A stretch of 64,000 bases of DNA from DATAOG01 sp963798075 (GTDB lineage: Bacteria; Pseudomonadota; Alphaproteobacteria; Geminicoccales; Geminicoccaceae): NCBI GenBank assembly GCA_963798075.1, contig CAWCRU010000001.1, positions 62,001-126,000 on the forward strand. Direction: 5' to 3'. Position 1 is the first letter of the stretch, and every line of letters starts with the position of its first letter. The translations under genes and the position numbers were made by a program. The notes below the pieces were generated by a model, which searched no databases, was not told where the DNA came from, and saw only the letters and a list, made by a program, of their open reading frames with translations. Positions 51,064 through 60,157 of this stretch are shown here, one piece after another.

Positions 51064-52644
51064 ATGCTCCGCTTTCCCGCCTGGAAAGTCGCCGTGATCC
51101 TCGGGATCTGCGTGCTCGGCGTCCTGCTCAGCCTGCCCAACCTGTTCGCGCGCGACGAGATGCAGCGGCTGCCCGACTGGCTCCCGCACGAGCAGATCAA
51201 CCTCGGCCTCGATCTCCAGGGCGGCTCGCATTTGCTGCTCGAGGTCGACCTCCACGCGGTGGTCGAGGAGCGGCTCAACACGCTGGTCGACGACATCCGC
51301 GGAATCCTGCGGCCGGCGCGGATCGGCTATCGCGGCCTCGGCGTGCAGGGTGACGCCGCGACCCTGACGCTCACCGACCCGGCCGACAGCGAACGCGCGC
51401 TCGAGCTCCTCAAAGGCCTCAACCCCAATCCTTTGTCCAAGGAGGTCGAGGTGGTCGCGGGTGAGGCCGGCCGGATCGACGTCCGCCCGAGCGCCAAGAC
51501 GATCCGCGATCTTCAGGATGCCGCGGTCCGCCAGTCGCTCGAGATCGTCCGCCGGCGGATCGATGCGGTCGGCACCCGCGAGCCCACCATCCAGCGCCAG
51601 GGCGAGGACCGGATCCTGGTCCAGGTGCCGGGCGAGAAGGACCCGGAGAGCATCAAGCACCTGCTCGGCCAGACCGCGAAGCTGACCTTCCACCTGGTCG
51701 ATCTCGACACGCCCTTGCAGCAGGCGCTGGCCGGCAATCTGCCGCCCGGCTCCGAGGTGCTGCCGAGCGGCGAGCGCGGCGGCGGTGCTCAGGTCGTGGT
51801 CCGCAAGCGGATCGAGGTCAGCGGCGAGAGCCTGACCGACGCCCAGCCGACCTACCAGCAGAACGAGCCGGTGGTGAGCTTCCGGTTCGATTCGGCCGGC
51901 GCCCGCAAGTTCGGCGCCGTGACCCGCGACCACGTGGGCGAGCTCCTGGCGATCGTGCTCGACGGCAAGGTGATCAGCTCGCCGCGCATCCGCGAACCGA
52001 TCCTGGGCGGCAGCGGGGTCATTTCGGGCAGCTTCACCGCCCAATCGGCCAACGAGCTCGCGATCCTTTTGCGCGCCGGCGCCCTGCCGGCGCCGCTCCA
52101 GATCGTCGAGGAGCGCTCGGTCGGGCCCGACCTCGGCGCCGATTCGATCCGCGAGGGCGAGATCGCGGGCATCGTCGCGCTCGCGCTCGTGATGGGGCTG
52201 ATGGTGGTCTACTACGGCCTGTTCGGGGTCGCCGCCTGCGTCGCGCTCCTGGTCAATCTCGTGCTGATCATCGGCGTGCTCTCGGCGCTGCAGGCGACGC
52301 TGACGCTGCCGGGCATCGCCGGCATCGTGCTCACGATCGGCATGGCGGTCGACGCCAACGTCCTGATCTTCGAGCGCATCCGCGAGGAGGTGCGCGGCGG
52401 CCGCTCGCCGCTCAGCGCGATCGACAGCGGCTATCGCGAGGCGATGCGCACGATCATCGACGCCAACCTCACGACCCTGATCGCGGCCGTGCTGCTTTAC
52501 GCCTTCGGCTCGGGCCCGGTGCGCGGCTTCGCCGTGACGCTGGGCGTCGGCATCGTGACCTCGATGTTCACCGCGATCAGCCTGACCCGGCTGATGGTGG
52601 TGAGCTGGCTGCGCCGCGCCCGCCCCGCCGTGCTGCCGGTGTGA
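51064..52644 (+). CDS. secD: Protein translocase subunit SecD
   Basis: A 526-residue membrane protein that uses the proton gradient to pull exported chains from SecYEG. It has an N-terminal helix (about 7-26), the conserved NLGLDLQGGSHLLLEVD (about 45-61), a large periplasmic P1 domain, then FTAQSANELAILLRAGALPAP and five membrane helices (about 365-515) with GMAVDANVLIFERIREE and LTRLMV. It starts nine bases after yajC and is followed by secF after 12 bp. Confidence 0.95.
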   Translation: MLRFPAWKVAVILGICVLGVLLSLPNLFARDEMQRLPDWLPHEQINLGLDLQGGSHLLLEVDLHAVVEERLNTLVDDIRGILRPARIGYRGLGVQGDAATLTLTDPADSERALELLKGLNPNPLSKEVEVVAGEAGRIDVRPSAKTIRDLQDAAVRQSLEIVRRRIDAVGTREPTIQRQGEDRILVQVPGEKDPESIKHLLGQTAKLTFHLVDLDTPLQQALAGNLPPGSEVLPSGERGGGAQVVVRKRIEVSGESLTDAQPTYQQNEPVVSFRFDSAGARKFGAVTRDHVGELLAIVLDGKVISSPRIREPILGGSGVISGSFTAQSANELAILLRAGALPAPLQIVEERSVGPDLGADSIREGEIAGIVALALVMGLMVVYYGLFGVAACVALLVNLVLIIGVLSALQATLTLPGIAGIVLTIGMAVDANVLIFERIREEVRGGRSPLSAIDSGYREAMRTIIDANLTTLIAAVLLYAFGSGPVRGFAVTLGVGIVTSMFTAISLTRLMVVSWLRRARPAVLPV

Positions 52645-52656
52645 GGGCCCTGGGCC

Positions 52657-53595
52657 ATGCGCAGCTTCCGCCTGATCCCCGACGACACCAAGATCCATTT
52701 CATGCGCTACGAGTATTGGGCGTACGCCTTCTCGGGCGCGCTCGTGCTCTTGACCCTGATCCTGCTGCCGCTCAAGGGGCTGAACCTCGGGATCGATTTC
52801 CAGGGCGGCATCCTGATGGAGGTGCGGGTGCCGGGGCAGACGGCCGATCTCGGGGCCATGCGCGCGACCCTGGGCGGGCTCGGGCTCGGCGAGGTCGCGC
52901 TGCAGACCTTCGGCGAGGCGAACGACGTGCTGATCCGGGTCGAGCGCCAGGAGGGCGACGAGCAGGCGCAGCAGGCGGCGGTCGCCAAGGTCAAAGCGGC
53001 GCTCGGCCAAAGCTTCGGCCAGGACGTCTCCTACCGCCGGGTCGAGTTCGTCGGGCCGAAGGTCAGCGCGGAGCTGTTCCGGGCCGGCGCCGAGGCCCTC
53101 GGCTACTCGCTACTCGCGATCCTGGCCTACATCTGGTTCCGGTTCGAGTGGCAATACGGGCTCGGCGCGATCATCGCCCTCACCCACGACGCCCTGACCA
53201 CGATCGGCGTGTTCGCGCTGTTCGGGCTCGAGTTCAACCTCGCCTCGGTCGCCGCCTTGCTGACCATCGTCGGCTACTCTTTGAACGATACCGTCGTCAT
53301 CTACGACCGGGTGCGCGAGAACCTGCGCAAATTCAAGTCGATGCCGCTCGCCGGCTTGATCGATCGCTCGATCAACGAAACCCTCGCCCGCACGGTCATG
53401 ACCTCGGGGACGACGCTGCTGGCCCTGCTCGCGCTGGTGATCTTCGGCGGCCCGGTAATCCGCGGCTTCACCGTCGCGATGATCTGGGGCGTGGTGATCG
53501 GCACCTATTCCTCGGTCTACGTGGCAAGCCCGATACTGGTGCATTTCAACCTGCGCCGGGCGCCTGAGGCCGCGCCGGCGGCGCAGACGCCTTGA
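52657..53595 (+). CDS. secF: Protein translocase subunit SecF
   Basis: A 312-residue partner of SecD. After an N-terminal helix (about 20-40) it shows the SecF signature NLGIDFQGGILMEV (about 46-59), a periplasmic domain, and five membrane helices from about 145. YSLNDTVVIYDRVRENLRK (about 206-224) and INETLARTVMTSGTTLLALL follow. Third gene of yajC-secD-secF. Confidence 0.95.
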   Translation: MRSFRLIPDDTKIHFMRYEYWAYAFSGALVLLTLILLPLKGLNLGIDFQGGILMEVRVPGQTADLGAMRATLGGLGLGEVALQTFGEANDVLIRVERQEGDEQAQQAAVAKVKAALGQSFGQDVSYRRVEFVGPKVSAELFRAGAEALGYSLLAILAYIWFRFEWQYGLGAIIALTHDALTTIGVFALFGLEFNLASVAALLTIVGYSLNDTVVIYDRVRENLRKFKSMPLAGLIDRSINETLARTVMTSGTTLLALLALVIFGGPVIRGFTVAMIWGVVIGTYSSVYVASPILVHFNLRRAPEAAPAAQTP

Positions 53596-53610
53596 GGCTC
53601 GGGTGGTGCC

Positions 53611-53988
53611 GTGGCCGCGACCCCGATCGTCCCGGCCGGCGGCCGGCAGCTGATCCAGGGCTATGATGCCGGCGGCTTCCGGATCGCCGGCATCCGGCAT
53701 GCGGGCTCCATCCTGGTGCTGCCGGAGCGGACCGTCGCCTGGCCGGTATCGGCCTTAGAGCAAGTCACGGCCGAGAGCCTGGCGCCGATCCGCGCGGCCG
53801 ACCCTGCGGTCGAGATCCTGGTGCTCGGCTGCGGCGCCCGCTTCGTGATGGTCCCGGCCGATCTGCGCGCTGCCTTGAAGGCGGAGCGCATCGCCATCGA
53901 GGCGATGGATACCGGTGCTGCCTGCCGGACCTTCAACCTGCTGCTCGCCGAGGATCGCAGGGTCGCCGCCGCCCTGATCGCGCTTTGA
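53611..53988 (+). CDS. Mth938-like domain protein
   Basis: A 125-residue protein of the Mth938/DUF498 family (human AAMDC, NDUFAF3 relatives). Typical elements are IQGYDAGGFRIAGIRHAGSI (about 15-34), WPVSALEQVT and the core VLGCGARFVMVP (about 70-81), followed by EAMDTGAACRTFNLLLAEDR. Its role in bacteria is undefined. It starts with GTG 15 bp after secF, a linkage common in alphaproteobacteria. Its stop is convergent with cydB. Confidence 0.85.
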   Translation: MAATPIVPAGGRQLIQGYDAGGFRIAGIRHAGSILVLPERTVAWPVSALEQVTAESLAPIRAADPAVEILVLGCGARFVMVPADLRAALKAERIAIEAMDTGAACRTFNLLLAEDRRVAAALIAL

Positions 53989-53991
53989 GGT

Positions 53992-55005
53992 CTAGTGATA
54001 GCCCTCGCCGGGGCGGACCTTGCCGCGGAAGACGTAGTAGGAAAACGCCGTGTAGCCGAGGATGAAGGGCAGCAGGGCGCCGACGCCTATGATCAGGAAG
54101 CCTTGGGTCTCGGGCGGGGCGGCTGCCTGCCAGATCGTGATGTCGGGCGGCACCACGTGCGGCCAGAGGCTGATCCCGAGACCGAGGAAGGAGAGCAGGA
54201 ACAGGCTCATGGCGAGAAGGAACGGCAGGCGCTCGTAGCGGCGCTCGATCGCCCGCCAGAGGCCGAAGGTCGCGAGAGCCGTAACGATCGGCACGGGCGA
54301 GAGGTAGAGCAGATTCGGCCAGCTGAACCAGCGCGCGGCGATCGCGGGATCGCGCAAGGGCGTCCAGATGCTGACCACGCCCACGAACACGAGCACCGCC
54401 AGCAGCAGCGGCTTTGCGAGCCGATAGGCCCAGTCCTGCAGGCCGCGCTCGGTCTTCCAGATCAGCCAGGTGCAGCCGAGCAGCGCGTAGCCCGCGACCA
54501 GCGCGACGCCGGTCATGAGCGCGAACGGCGAGAGCCAGTCGAGCATGCCGCCCGCGTAGCTCCGGCCTTCGACCTCGAAGCCCTGGATGAAGTGGCCGAG
54601 CACGAGGCCCTGGGCCACGGTCGCGAGCAGCGAGCCGTAGTGGAACGCCTTGTCCCAGAGGTGGCGGCTGGTCTGCGCCTTGAAGCGGAACTCGAACGCG
54701 ACGCCGCGCAGGATCAAGGCGATCAGCATGATCAGGAGCGGCAGATAGCTGCCCGCGAGGATCACCGAGTAGGCGAGCGGAAAGGCGCCGAACAGGGCCG
54801 CCCCGCCCAGCACCAGCCAGGTCTCGTTGCCATCCCAGATCGGGGCTACCGAGGTCATCATCAGATCCCGGTCCTCGTCGGCGGGCGCGAACGGGAACAG
54901 GATGCCGACCCCGAGGTCGAAGCCGTCGAGGAGCACGTACATGATCACGCCCAGCACGATGATCCCGGCCCAGGCCATCGGCAGGTCGATGCCGAGATCG
55001 CCCAT
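53992..55005 (-). CDS. cydB: Cytochrome bd-type (cyanide-insensitive) quinol oxidase subunit II
   Basis: A 337-residue polytopic protein of the CydB/CioB family with about eight or nine hydrophobic helices. It starts MGDLGIDLPMAWAG, then YVLLDGFDLGVGIL (about 23-36), SVAPIWDGNETWLVLGGAAL (about 52-71) and AFPLAYS, all conserved in the family. It pairs with subunit I to reduce oxygen with quinol. The ATG at 55005 lies five bases after the cydA stop, in one operon. No small CydX gene was seen downstream. Confidence 0.93.
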   Translation of the reverse strand: MGDLGIDLPMAWAGIIVLGVIMYVLLDGFDLGVGILFPFAPADEDRDLMMTSVAPIWDGNETWLVLGGAALFGAFPLAYSVILAGSYLPLLIMLIALILRGVAFEFRFKAQTSRHLWDKAFHYGSLLATVAQGLVLGHFIQGFEVEGRSYAGGMLDWLSPFALMTGVALVAGYALLGCTWLIWKTERGLQDWAYRLAKPLLLAVLVFVGVVSIWTPLRDPAIAARWFSWPNLLYLSPVPIVTALATFGLWRAIERRYERLPFLLAMSLFLLSFLGLGISLWPHVVPPDITIWQAAAPPETQGFLIIGVGALLPFILGYTAFSYYVFRGKVRPGEGYH

Positions 55006-55010
55006 CGCGC

Positions 55011-56390
55011 TCACGCCGCCGGCCCGGCCGCCGAGAGCGGGCGCGCCGCCCGCCCATGCTCGGCGGCCTCCGGCGCCAGGGGCTGCGGTCCGCGCTTTAC
55101 CAGGCGGATCATGTAGTAGACGCCGGCCGGGAAGATCAGCCCGTAGACGATCACGAACGCCGCCAGCGAGGTCAGCACCGCGCCGCCGGTCAGCGCCGGC
55201 GTGACCGCGTCCGCGGTGCGCATCAGGCCGTAGACGACCCAGGGCTGGCGGCCGACCTCGGTCGTCACCCAGCCGGCGAGCAGCGCGATGAAGCCGATCG
55301 GGCTGCAGGCGAGCGCGAGCCGGTGGAACCAGCTCGCCTCGTACAGCCGTCCGCGCAGGCGCAGCCACAGGCCGGCCGCCGCCACCCCCAGCATCAGAAA
55401 GCCGAGGCCGACCATGAGCCGGAAGGCGAAGAACGCGAGCGGCACGTAGGGCCGATCGGCGGCCGGCCACTGGCTGAGGCCGGGCACCTCGCCATCGAGG
55501 CTGTGGGTCAGGATCAGGCTTCCGAGCTTCGGGATCCCGACCTGGTAGCGGTTGGCCGCGGCGGCCTGGTCGGGCAGCGCGAACAGGATGAGCGGCGCGC
55601 CCCGCTCCGGTTGCCAGTGACCCTCGATGGCGGCGATCTTGGCCGGCTGATGCTCGAGCGTGTTCAGGCCATGCAGGTCGCCGAGCAGGAGCTGCAAGGG
55701 TGCGAGCACCGTGATCAGGCCCATCGCCATCGAGAAGCCGATCCGGGCATGGGGCACGATCCGGCCCTCGAGCAGGTGCCAGGCGCTGACGCCCGCGACC
55801 ACGAAGGCGGTGGTGAGGAAAGTCGCGGTCACCATGTGGGCAAAACGATAGGGGAAGGACGGGTTGAAGACCACGTCCCACCAGCTCGTGACGAAGAAGG
55901 TGCCGTCCCGCAGCTCGAAGCCCGCGGGCGTCTGCATCCAGCTGTTGGCCGCGAGGATCCAAAACGCCGAGAGCAGCGTGCCGATCGCCACCATGCAGGC
56001 GGCGGCGAAATGCATCCCCGGCGACACCCGCCGGCGGCCGAACAGGAGGATGCCAAGGAAGGTCGCTTCCAGGAAAAAGGCGCTAGCTACCTCGTAGTTG
56101 AGGAGCGGGCCCAGGACGTTGCCGGTGGCATCCGACATCCGGCTCCAGTTGGTGCCGAACTGGAACGACATGACCACGCCCGAGACGACGCCCATGCCGA
56201 ACGAGATCGCGAAGATCCGGGTCCAGAACTCCGAGAGCTCGAGGTAGAGGGAGCGACCGGTCGCGTACCAGCGCGCCTCGAGCACCACGAGCCAGGCCGC
56301 GAGCCCGATCGTGAACGCCGGGAACAGGATGTGGAACGAGATCACGGCCGCAAACTGGACCCGGGACAGGAGGAGGGGGTCGAGGTGCAT
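55011..56390 (-). CDS. cydA: Cytochrome bd-type (cyanide-insensitive) quinol oxidase subunit I
   Basis: A 459-residue heme-binding subunit. The heme b595 ligand is probably His20 in ISFHILFPAFTIG. MSFQFGTNW, NYEVASAFFLEATFLGILLFG and TEVGRQPWVVYG are family hallmarks. The protein is shorter than E. coli CydA (about 520), with a short Q-loop, which is the CioA cyanide-insensitive type. It reduces oxygen at low tension without proton pumping. It is divergent from the idnD-like gene; the 177-bp gap shows no clear promoter. Confidence 0.93.
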   Translation of the reverse strand: MHLDPLLLSRVQFAAVISFHILFPAFTIGLAAWLVVLEARWYATGRSLYLELSEFWTRIFAISFGMGVVSGVVMSFQFGTNWSRMSDATGNVLGPLLNYEVASAFFLEATFLGILLFGRRRVSPGMHFAAACMVAIGTLLSAFWILAANSWMQTPAGFELRDGTFFVTSWWDVVFNPSFPYRFAHMVTATFLTTAFVVAGVSAWHLLEGRIVPHARIGFSMAMGLITVLAPLQLLLGDLHGLNTLEHQPAKIAAIEGHWQPERGAPLILFALPDQAAAANRYQVGIPKLGSLILTHSLDGEVPGLSQWPAADRPYVPLAFFAFRLMVGLGFLMLGVAAAGLWLRLRGRLYEASWFHRLALACSPIGFIALLAGWVTTEVGRQPWVVYGLMRTADAVTPALTGGAVLTSLAAFVIVYGLIFPAGVYYMIRLVKRGPQPLAPEAAEHGRAARPLSAAGPAA

Positions 56391-56567
56391 GGTCCTCCGT
56401 CGCTCGATGACGTCAGGCGCAGGGGGCCGGCGCGGCCCGGAGTTCGCTCACCCCCGCCAACGTAGAATAAAAGAGCGCGCGCGTCAGCCTGCCGTTCTGT
56501 CGCACGAAACCGGGCGGCCCGTGTTAGGCTGGCGCGGCGCCCGGTTGGGATCGCCTCGGAGGGTTCG

Positions 56568-57614
56568 ATGCGCGTCTGCGTGCTGCATGCGGCCAAAGAT
56601 CTGCGGCTCGAGGAGCGGCCGGCAGTGGCGCTCGGGCCGGAGCAGGTGCGGGTCCGGTTCGGGGCCGGCGGCATCTGCGGCTCGGACCTGCACTATTACT
56701 ACGAGGGCCGGGTCGGCGACTTCGCCGTGCGCGAGCCCCTGATCCTCGGCCACGAGGTCGCGGGCGAGGTGATCGAGGTCGGGCGCAGCGTTGCCCGGAT
56801 CAGGGTCGGCGAGCGCGTCGCGGTCAACCCGAGCCAGCCCTGCTGGCAATGCCGCGCCTGCCGGGCGGGGCGGACCAACCTTTGCCGGCGCATGACCTTC
56901 TACGGCAGCGCCGCCGTCTTCCCCCACATTCAGGGCGCCTTTCAGGAGCAGCTGGTGTGCCTGGAGAGCCAGTGTCACGCGGTGCCCGCGACCCTTCCCT
57001 ACAGCGTCGCGGCGCTGGCCGAGCCGCTCGCGGTCTGCCTGCACGCGGTCAGACGCGCGGGCGCCCTGCTCGGCCAGAACGTCCTGATCACCGGCTGCGG
57101 CCCGATCGGCGCGCTCACCTGCATCGCGGCGAGAGCCGCCGGCGCCGCCAGGATCACGGTCACCGACATCGCACCTGAGCCGCTTGGCGTCGCGCGCGCG
57201 CTCGGCGCCGACGAGACCATCAACGTCGCGGCCGAGCCCGACCGGCTCGATGCCTATCGCGCCGACAAGGGCTGGTTCGATGCCGCCTTCGAGGCGTCGG
57301 GCAACCCGCAGGCGCTGGTCACCTGCATCGATTGCGTGCACCCGGGCGGCCGGATCGTGCAGCTCGGCATGCTGCCTTCCGGCGACCTTGCCCTGCCGCT
57401 GACCAGGATCACGCCGAAGGAGATCGACCTCCTCGGCACCTTCCGCTTCCACGACGAGTTCGAGATCGCGGTCGAGGCGCTGATCAGCGGCCGGCTCGAG
57501 GTCGCACCGATCCTGACCGGCACCTTCGGCGCGGAGCAGCGCGATGCCGCCTTCGCGGCCGCCCTCGACCGCCGGCGCCATATGAAGGTCCAGCTGGTGT
57601 TCGACGCCGCCTGA
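56568..57614 (+). CDS. L-idonate 5-dehydrogenase-like zinc alcohol dehydrogenase
   Basis: A 348-residue medium-chain dehydrogenase. The catalytic zinc ligands are Cys37 (ICGSD), His62 and Glu63 (GHEVAGEV). Structural zinc cysteines are at 92, 95, 98 and 106. The nucleotide-binding loop GCGPIGAL is at about 180-187. CGSDLHYYYEGRVGDFAVREP and the PSQPCWQC stretch are characteristic of L-idonate 5-dehydrogenases (idnD), which oxidise L-idonate to 5-ketogluconate. Other polyols remain possible. It is a single gene divergent from cydAB. Confidence 0.82.
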   Translation: MRVCVLHAAKDLRLEERPAVALGPEQVRVRFGAGGICGSDLHYYYEGRVGDFAVREPLILGHEVAGEVIEVGRSVARIRVGERVAVNPSQPCWQCRACRAGRTNLCRRMTFYGSAAVFPHIQGAFQEQLVCLESQCHAVPATLPYSVAALAEPLAVCLHAVRRAGALLGQNVLITGCGPIGALTCIAARAAGAARITVTDIAPEPLGVARALGADETINVAAEPDRLDAYRADKGWFDAAFEASGNPQALVTCIDCVHPGGRIVQLGMLPSGDLALPLTRITPKEIDLLGTFRFHDEFEIAVEALISGRLEVAPILTGTFGAEQRDAAFAAALDRRRHMKVQLVFDAA

Positions 57615-57615
57615 C

Positions 57616-58089
57616 TCAGGGCCTGCGGCCGGGGGTCTCGCCCAGCAGGGCGATCACGAGCGCGCTGAAGCCGAGGCCGAACAGCGCGGCATGGATCGCC
57701 TGCCCGATCTCCCACTGGTCGCGGGTGCTTGTCCAGTCGGCCGGCAAGGTCGCGGGCGTCCAGCCGCTCAGCGCCGCGTTCATGGGCGAAACCAGCAGGT
57801 ACCAGTCGACGAGCCCTGCCGAGACCGCGACCGCGGCGACAAGCGTCCTCCAGAGCGCCGGCCGCCGCCCGCGCAGCATGAGGACCAGGAGCCAGGTGAG
57901 GACGATCGCCAGCACCTCGATCGCGGCGCCGACCACGCCGAAGGCGATGTAGAGATTGTGCTGGACCGTCAGCCAGCTGGCGCCGTCGAGCCTGAGCTTG
58001 CCCGGGATCTCCATGACGTGGGCGAAGGTCAGGCCGAGCGTCAGCGCGACCAGGAGCAGGCTCAGATAGCGGACGACCTTGAGCGTCAT
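57616..58089 (-). CDS. DUF1772-like integral membrane protein
   Basis: A 157-residue protein with four hydrophobic helices (about 6-24, 45-72, 81-100 and 131-150). The overall pattern, with HVMEIPGKLRLDG after the first helix and a conserved-looking DQWEIGQAIHAALF near the end, resembles DUF1772/anthrone oxygenase-like membrane proteins. Its function is unknown. It is convergent with the idnD-like gene, with one base between stops. Confidence 0.6.
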   Translation of the reverse strand: MTLKVVRYLSLLLVALTLGLTFAHVMEIPGKLRLDGASWLTVQHNLYIAFGVVGAAIEVLAIVLTWLLVLMLRGRRPALWRTLVAAVAVSAGLVDWYLLVSPMNAALSGWTPATLPADWTSTRDQWEIGQAIHAALFGLGFSALVIALLGETPGRRP

Positions 58090-58131
58090 GATCCGCGGGC
58101 GCGTGTCGGCCCGCGCGCTCGCCAGGCGGGC

Positions 58132-59967
58132 TCAGTCGAGCTCGAAGGCGTCCTTGTAGTCCCGCTTCAGCGCCGGGTTCTGGCGCTCCTTGGCGAGCAC
58201 GCAGTTGCCGGCCACCAGCATCTCGATCTCGGTGCCCATGAAGCAGTGGAAGGCGTCCTCGGGCGTGCACACGATCGGCTCGCCGCGCACGTTGAAGCTG
58301 GTGTTGACCAGCACCGGGCAGCCGGTCCGCTCGTTGAAGGCGCTGAGCAGGCGGTGATAGCGGGGATTGGTGTCGGCGTGCACGGTCTGGACCCGGGCCG
58401 AGTAGTCGACGTGGGTGACCGCCGGGATCTGCGAGCGCGGCACGTTCAATTTGTCGATCCCGAACAGCGCCTCCTCGTCCTCGTTCATCAGCCGGCGGCG
58501 GCCGGCGATCACGTCGGCGACCAGGAGCATGTACGGGCTGTCGTCGTCGAGCTCGAACCAGTCGGCGACCTGCTCGCGCAGCACCGAGGGCGCGAAGGGG
58601 CGGAATGATTCGCGGTACTTGACCTTAAGGTTCAAGAGCTTCTGCATGGTCGGCGAGCGCGCGTCGCCAAGGATCGAGCGGGCGCCGAGCGCCCGCGGGC
58701 CGAACTCCATCCGGCCCTGGAACCAGCCGACCGCCCGGCCGTCGACCAGCGTATCGGCGGTGCCGGCGATCATCTGGTCCTCGCCCAGCACCTCGAAGAC
58801 CGCGCCGGCCGCGTGCAGGCGCTGCTCGATGTCGCCCTGCTCGAAGGCGGGCCCGAGATAGGCGCCGCTCATGCCGTCCTGGGCGCCGTTCAGCTTGCGG
58901 GGCTGCGCCTTGAACAGGTGGTGGGCGGCGAGCGCCGCACCGAGCGAGCCGCCGGCATCGCCGGCCGCCGGCTGGATCCAGATCCGCTCGAACCTGCCGT
59001 CGCGCAGGATCTTGCCGTTGGCGACGCAGTTCAGCGCGACGCCGCCCGCCATGCAGAGGTTCTTCTGCCCGGTCTCGCGGGCGAGCGCGCGGGTCAGGCG
59101 CAGCATCACCTCCTCGGTCACCGCCTGGATCGAGGCCGCGAGGTCCATCTCGCGCTGGGTCACCCGGTCCTCCGGCCGGCGCGCCGGGCCGCCGAACAGC
59201 TGGTCGAACCGGGCGTTGGTCATGGTCAGGCCGGTGCAGTAGTCGAAATACTCCTGATTGAGGCGAAACGAGCCGTCTTCCTTCAGGTCGATCAGGTGGT
59301 CGAACATCGCCTGCGCGTATTGGGGCTGGCCGTAGGGGGCGAGGCCCATGACCTTGTATTCGCCGGAATTGACCTTGAAGCCGGTGTAGTAGGTCAGGGC
59401 GGAGTAGAGCAGGCCGAGCGAGTGCGGGAAGTGCAGCTCCTTCAGCATCTCGAGGTCGTGGCCGCGGCCGATGCCGACGCTGGTGGTCGCCCACTCGCCG
59501 ACCCCGTCGATGGTCAGGACGGCTGCTTCCTCGAACGGCGACGGGAAGAACGCGCTCGCCGCGTGGCTCTGGTGGTGCTCGGCGAACAGCAGCCGCGATG
59601 CCAGATCGCGCTCGCCGCCGAGCTCCTTGAGCTTGTCGGCCAGCAGGCGCTTTTGGAACAGCTTCTCCTTCAGCCAGACCGGCATCGCCATGCGAAAGGA
59701 CGTGAAGCCCTTGGGCGCGAAGGCGAGATAGGTCTCGAGCAGGCGCTCGAACTTGATGAACGGCTTGTCGTAGAAGGCGATGTGGTCGACCTCGTCGAGC
59801 CCGATGCCGCCCGCGGCCAGGCAGTACTCGACCGCGTGCCTGGGGAACCCGGAATCGTGCTTCTTGCGGGTGAAGCGCTCCTCCTGGGCGGCGGCGACGA
59901 TCCGGCCATCGTCGAGCAGCGCGGCCGCGCTGTCGTGATAGAAGGCCGACAGTCCGAGAATGCGCAT
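58132..59967 (-). CDS. NodU/CmcH-family carbamoyltransferase
   Basis: A 611-residue O-carbamoyltransferase transferring carbamoyl from carbamoyl phosphate to a hydroxyl of a small molecule or sugar. The Kae1-like domain shows MRILGLSAFYHDSAAALL, EHHQSHAASAFFPSPF (metal-binding His) and LTIDGVGEWATTSVG. GGVALNCVANGKI follows, and the C-terminal domain ends VNTSFNVRGEPIVCTPEDA. The start MRILGLSAFY at 59967 is the normal family start. It is followed upstream by DUF5989 and SxtJ genes on the same strand, a known companion set. Confidence 0.9.
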   Translation of the reverse strand: MRILGLSAFYHDSAAALLDDGRIVAAAQEERFTRKKHDSGFPRHAVEYCLAAGGIGLDEVDHIAFYDKPFIKFERLLETYLAFAPKGFTSFRMAMPVWLKEKLFQKRLLADKLKELGGERDLASRLLFAEHHQSHAASAFFPSPFEEAAVLTIDGVGEWATTSVGIGRGHDLEMLKELHFPHSLGLLYSALTYYTGFKVNSGEYKVMGLAPYGQPQYAQAMFDHLIDLKEDGSFRLNQEYFDYCTGLTMTNARFDQLFGGPARRPEDRVTQREMDLAASIQAVTEEVMLRLTRALARETGQKNLCMAGGVALNCVANGKILRDGRFERIWIQPAAGDAGGSLGAALAAHHLFKAQPRKLNGAQDGMSGAYLGPAFEQGDIEQRLHAAGAVFEVLGEDQMIAGTADTLVDGRAVGWFQGRMEFGPRALGARSILGDARSPTMQKLLNLKVKYRESFRPFAPSVLREQVADWFELDDDSPYMLLVADVIAGRRRLMNEDEEALFGIDKLNVPRSQIPAVTHVDYSARVQTVHADTNPRYHRLLSAFNERTGCPVLVNTSFNVRGEPIVCTPEDAFHCFMGTEIEMLVAGNCVLAKERQNPALKRDYKDAFELD

Positions 59968-59978
59968 CGGCGCTCCAC

Positions 59979-60128
59979 TCAAAAGATGGTGTAGATGAAC
60001 GGCGCCACCGCACTGCCCTGCGTCAGGACGATCAGGCCGCCGAACAGCGCCATCATCAGGACGACCGGCAGCAGCCAGTACTTCTTGCGGACGCGCATGA
60101 ACCGCCAGAGCTCGGCGAGGAATGACAT
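59979..60128 (-). CDS. DUF5989 small membrane protein (SxtK-like)
   Basis: A 49-residue protein beginning MSFLAELWRFMRVRKKYWL, with one hydrophobic helix (about 18-36) and ending APFIYTIF. This matches the DUF5989 small proteins that accompany NodU/SxtI-type carbamoyltransferases. It lies 11 bp upstream of the carbamoyltransferase and just after the SxtJ gene. A ribosome site (AAAGGTGTTG) precedes the ATG. It may anchor or assist the carbamoyltransferase at the membrane. Confidence 0.8.
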   Translation of the reverse strand: MSFLAELWRFMRVRKKYWLLPVVLMMALFGGLIVLTQGSAVAPFIYTIF

Positions 60129-60157
60129 CGCAACACCTTTGAGTTGATTGATGATCG

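Noticed and set aside
50557..53010. An 817-codon minus-strand frame opposite yajC-secD-secF
   Set aside because: It mirrors well-conserved genes and its translation (His/Asp/Arg-rich) has no recognisable fold.
54689..56465. Long plus-strand frames opposite cydA/cydB
   Set aside because: Antisense to well-conserved oxidase genes; no domains.
56401..56567. TGACGTCA palindrome near 56408 as an operator for cydAB or idnD
   Set aside because: Single short palindrome with no repeat or promoter context; likely chance.
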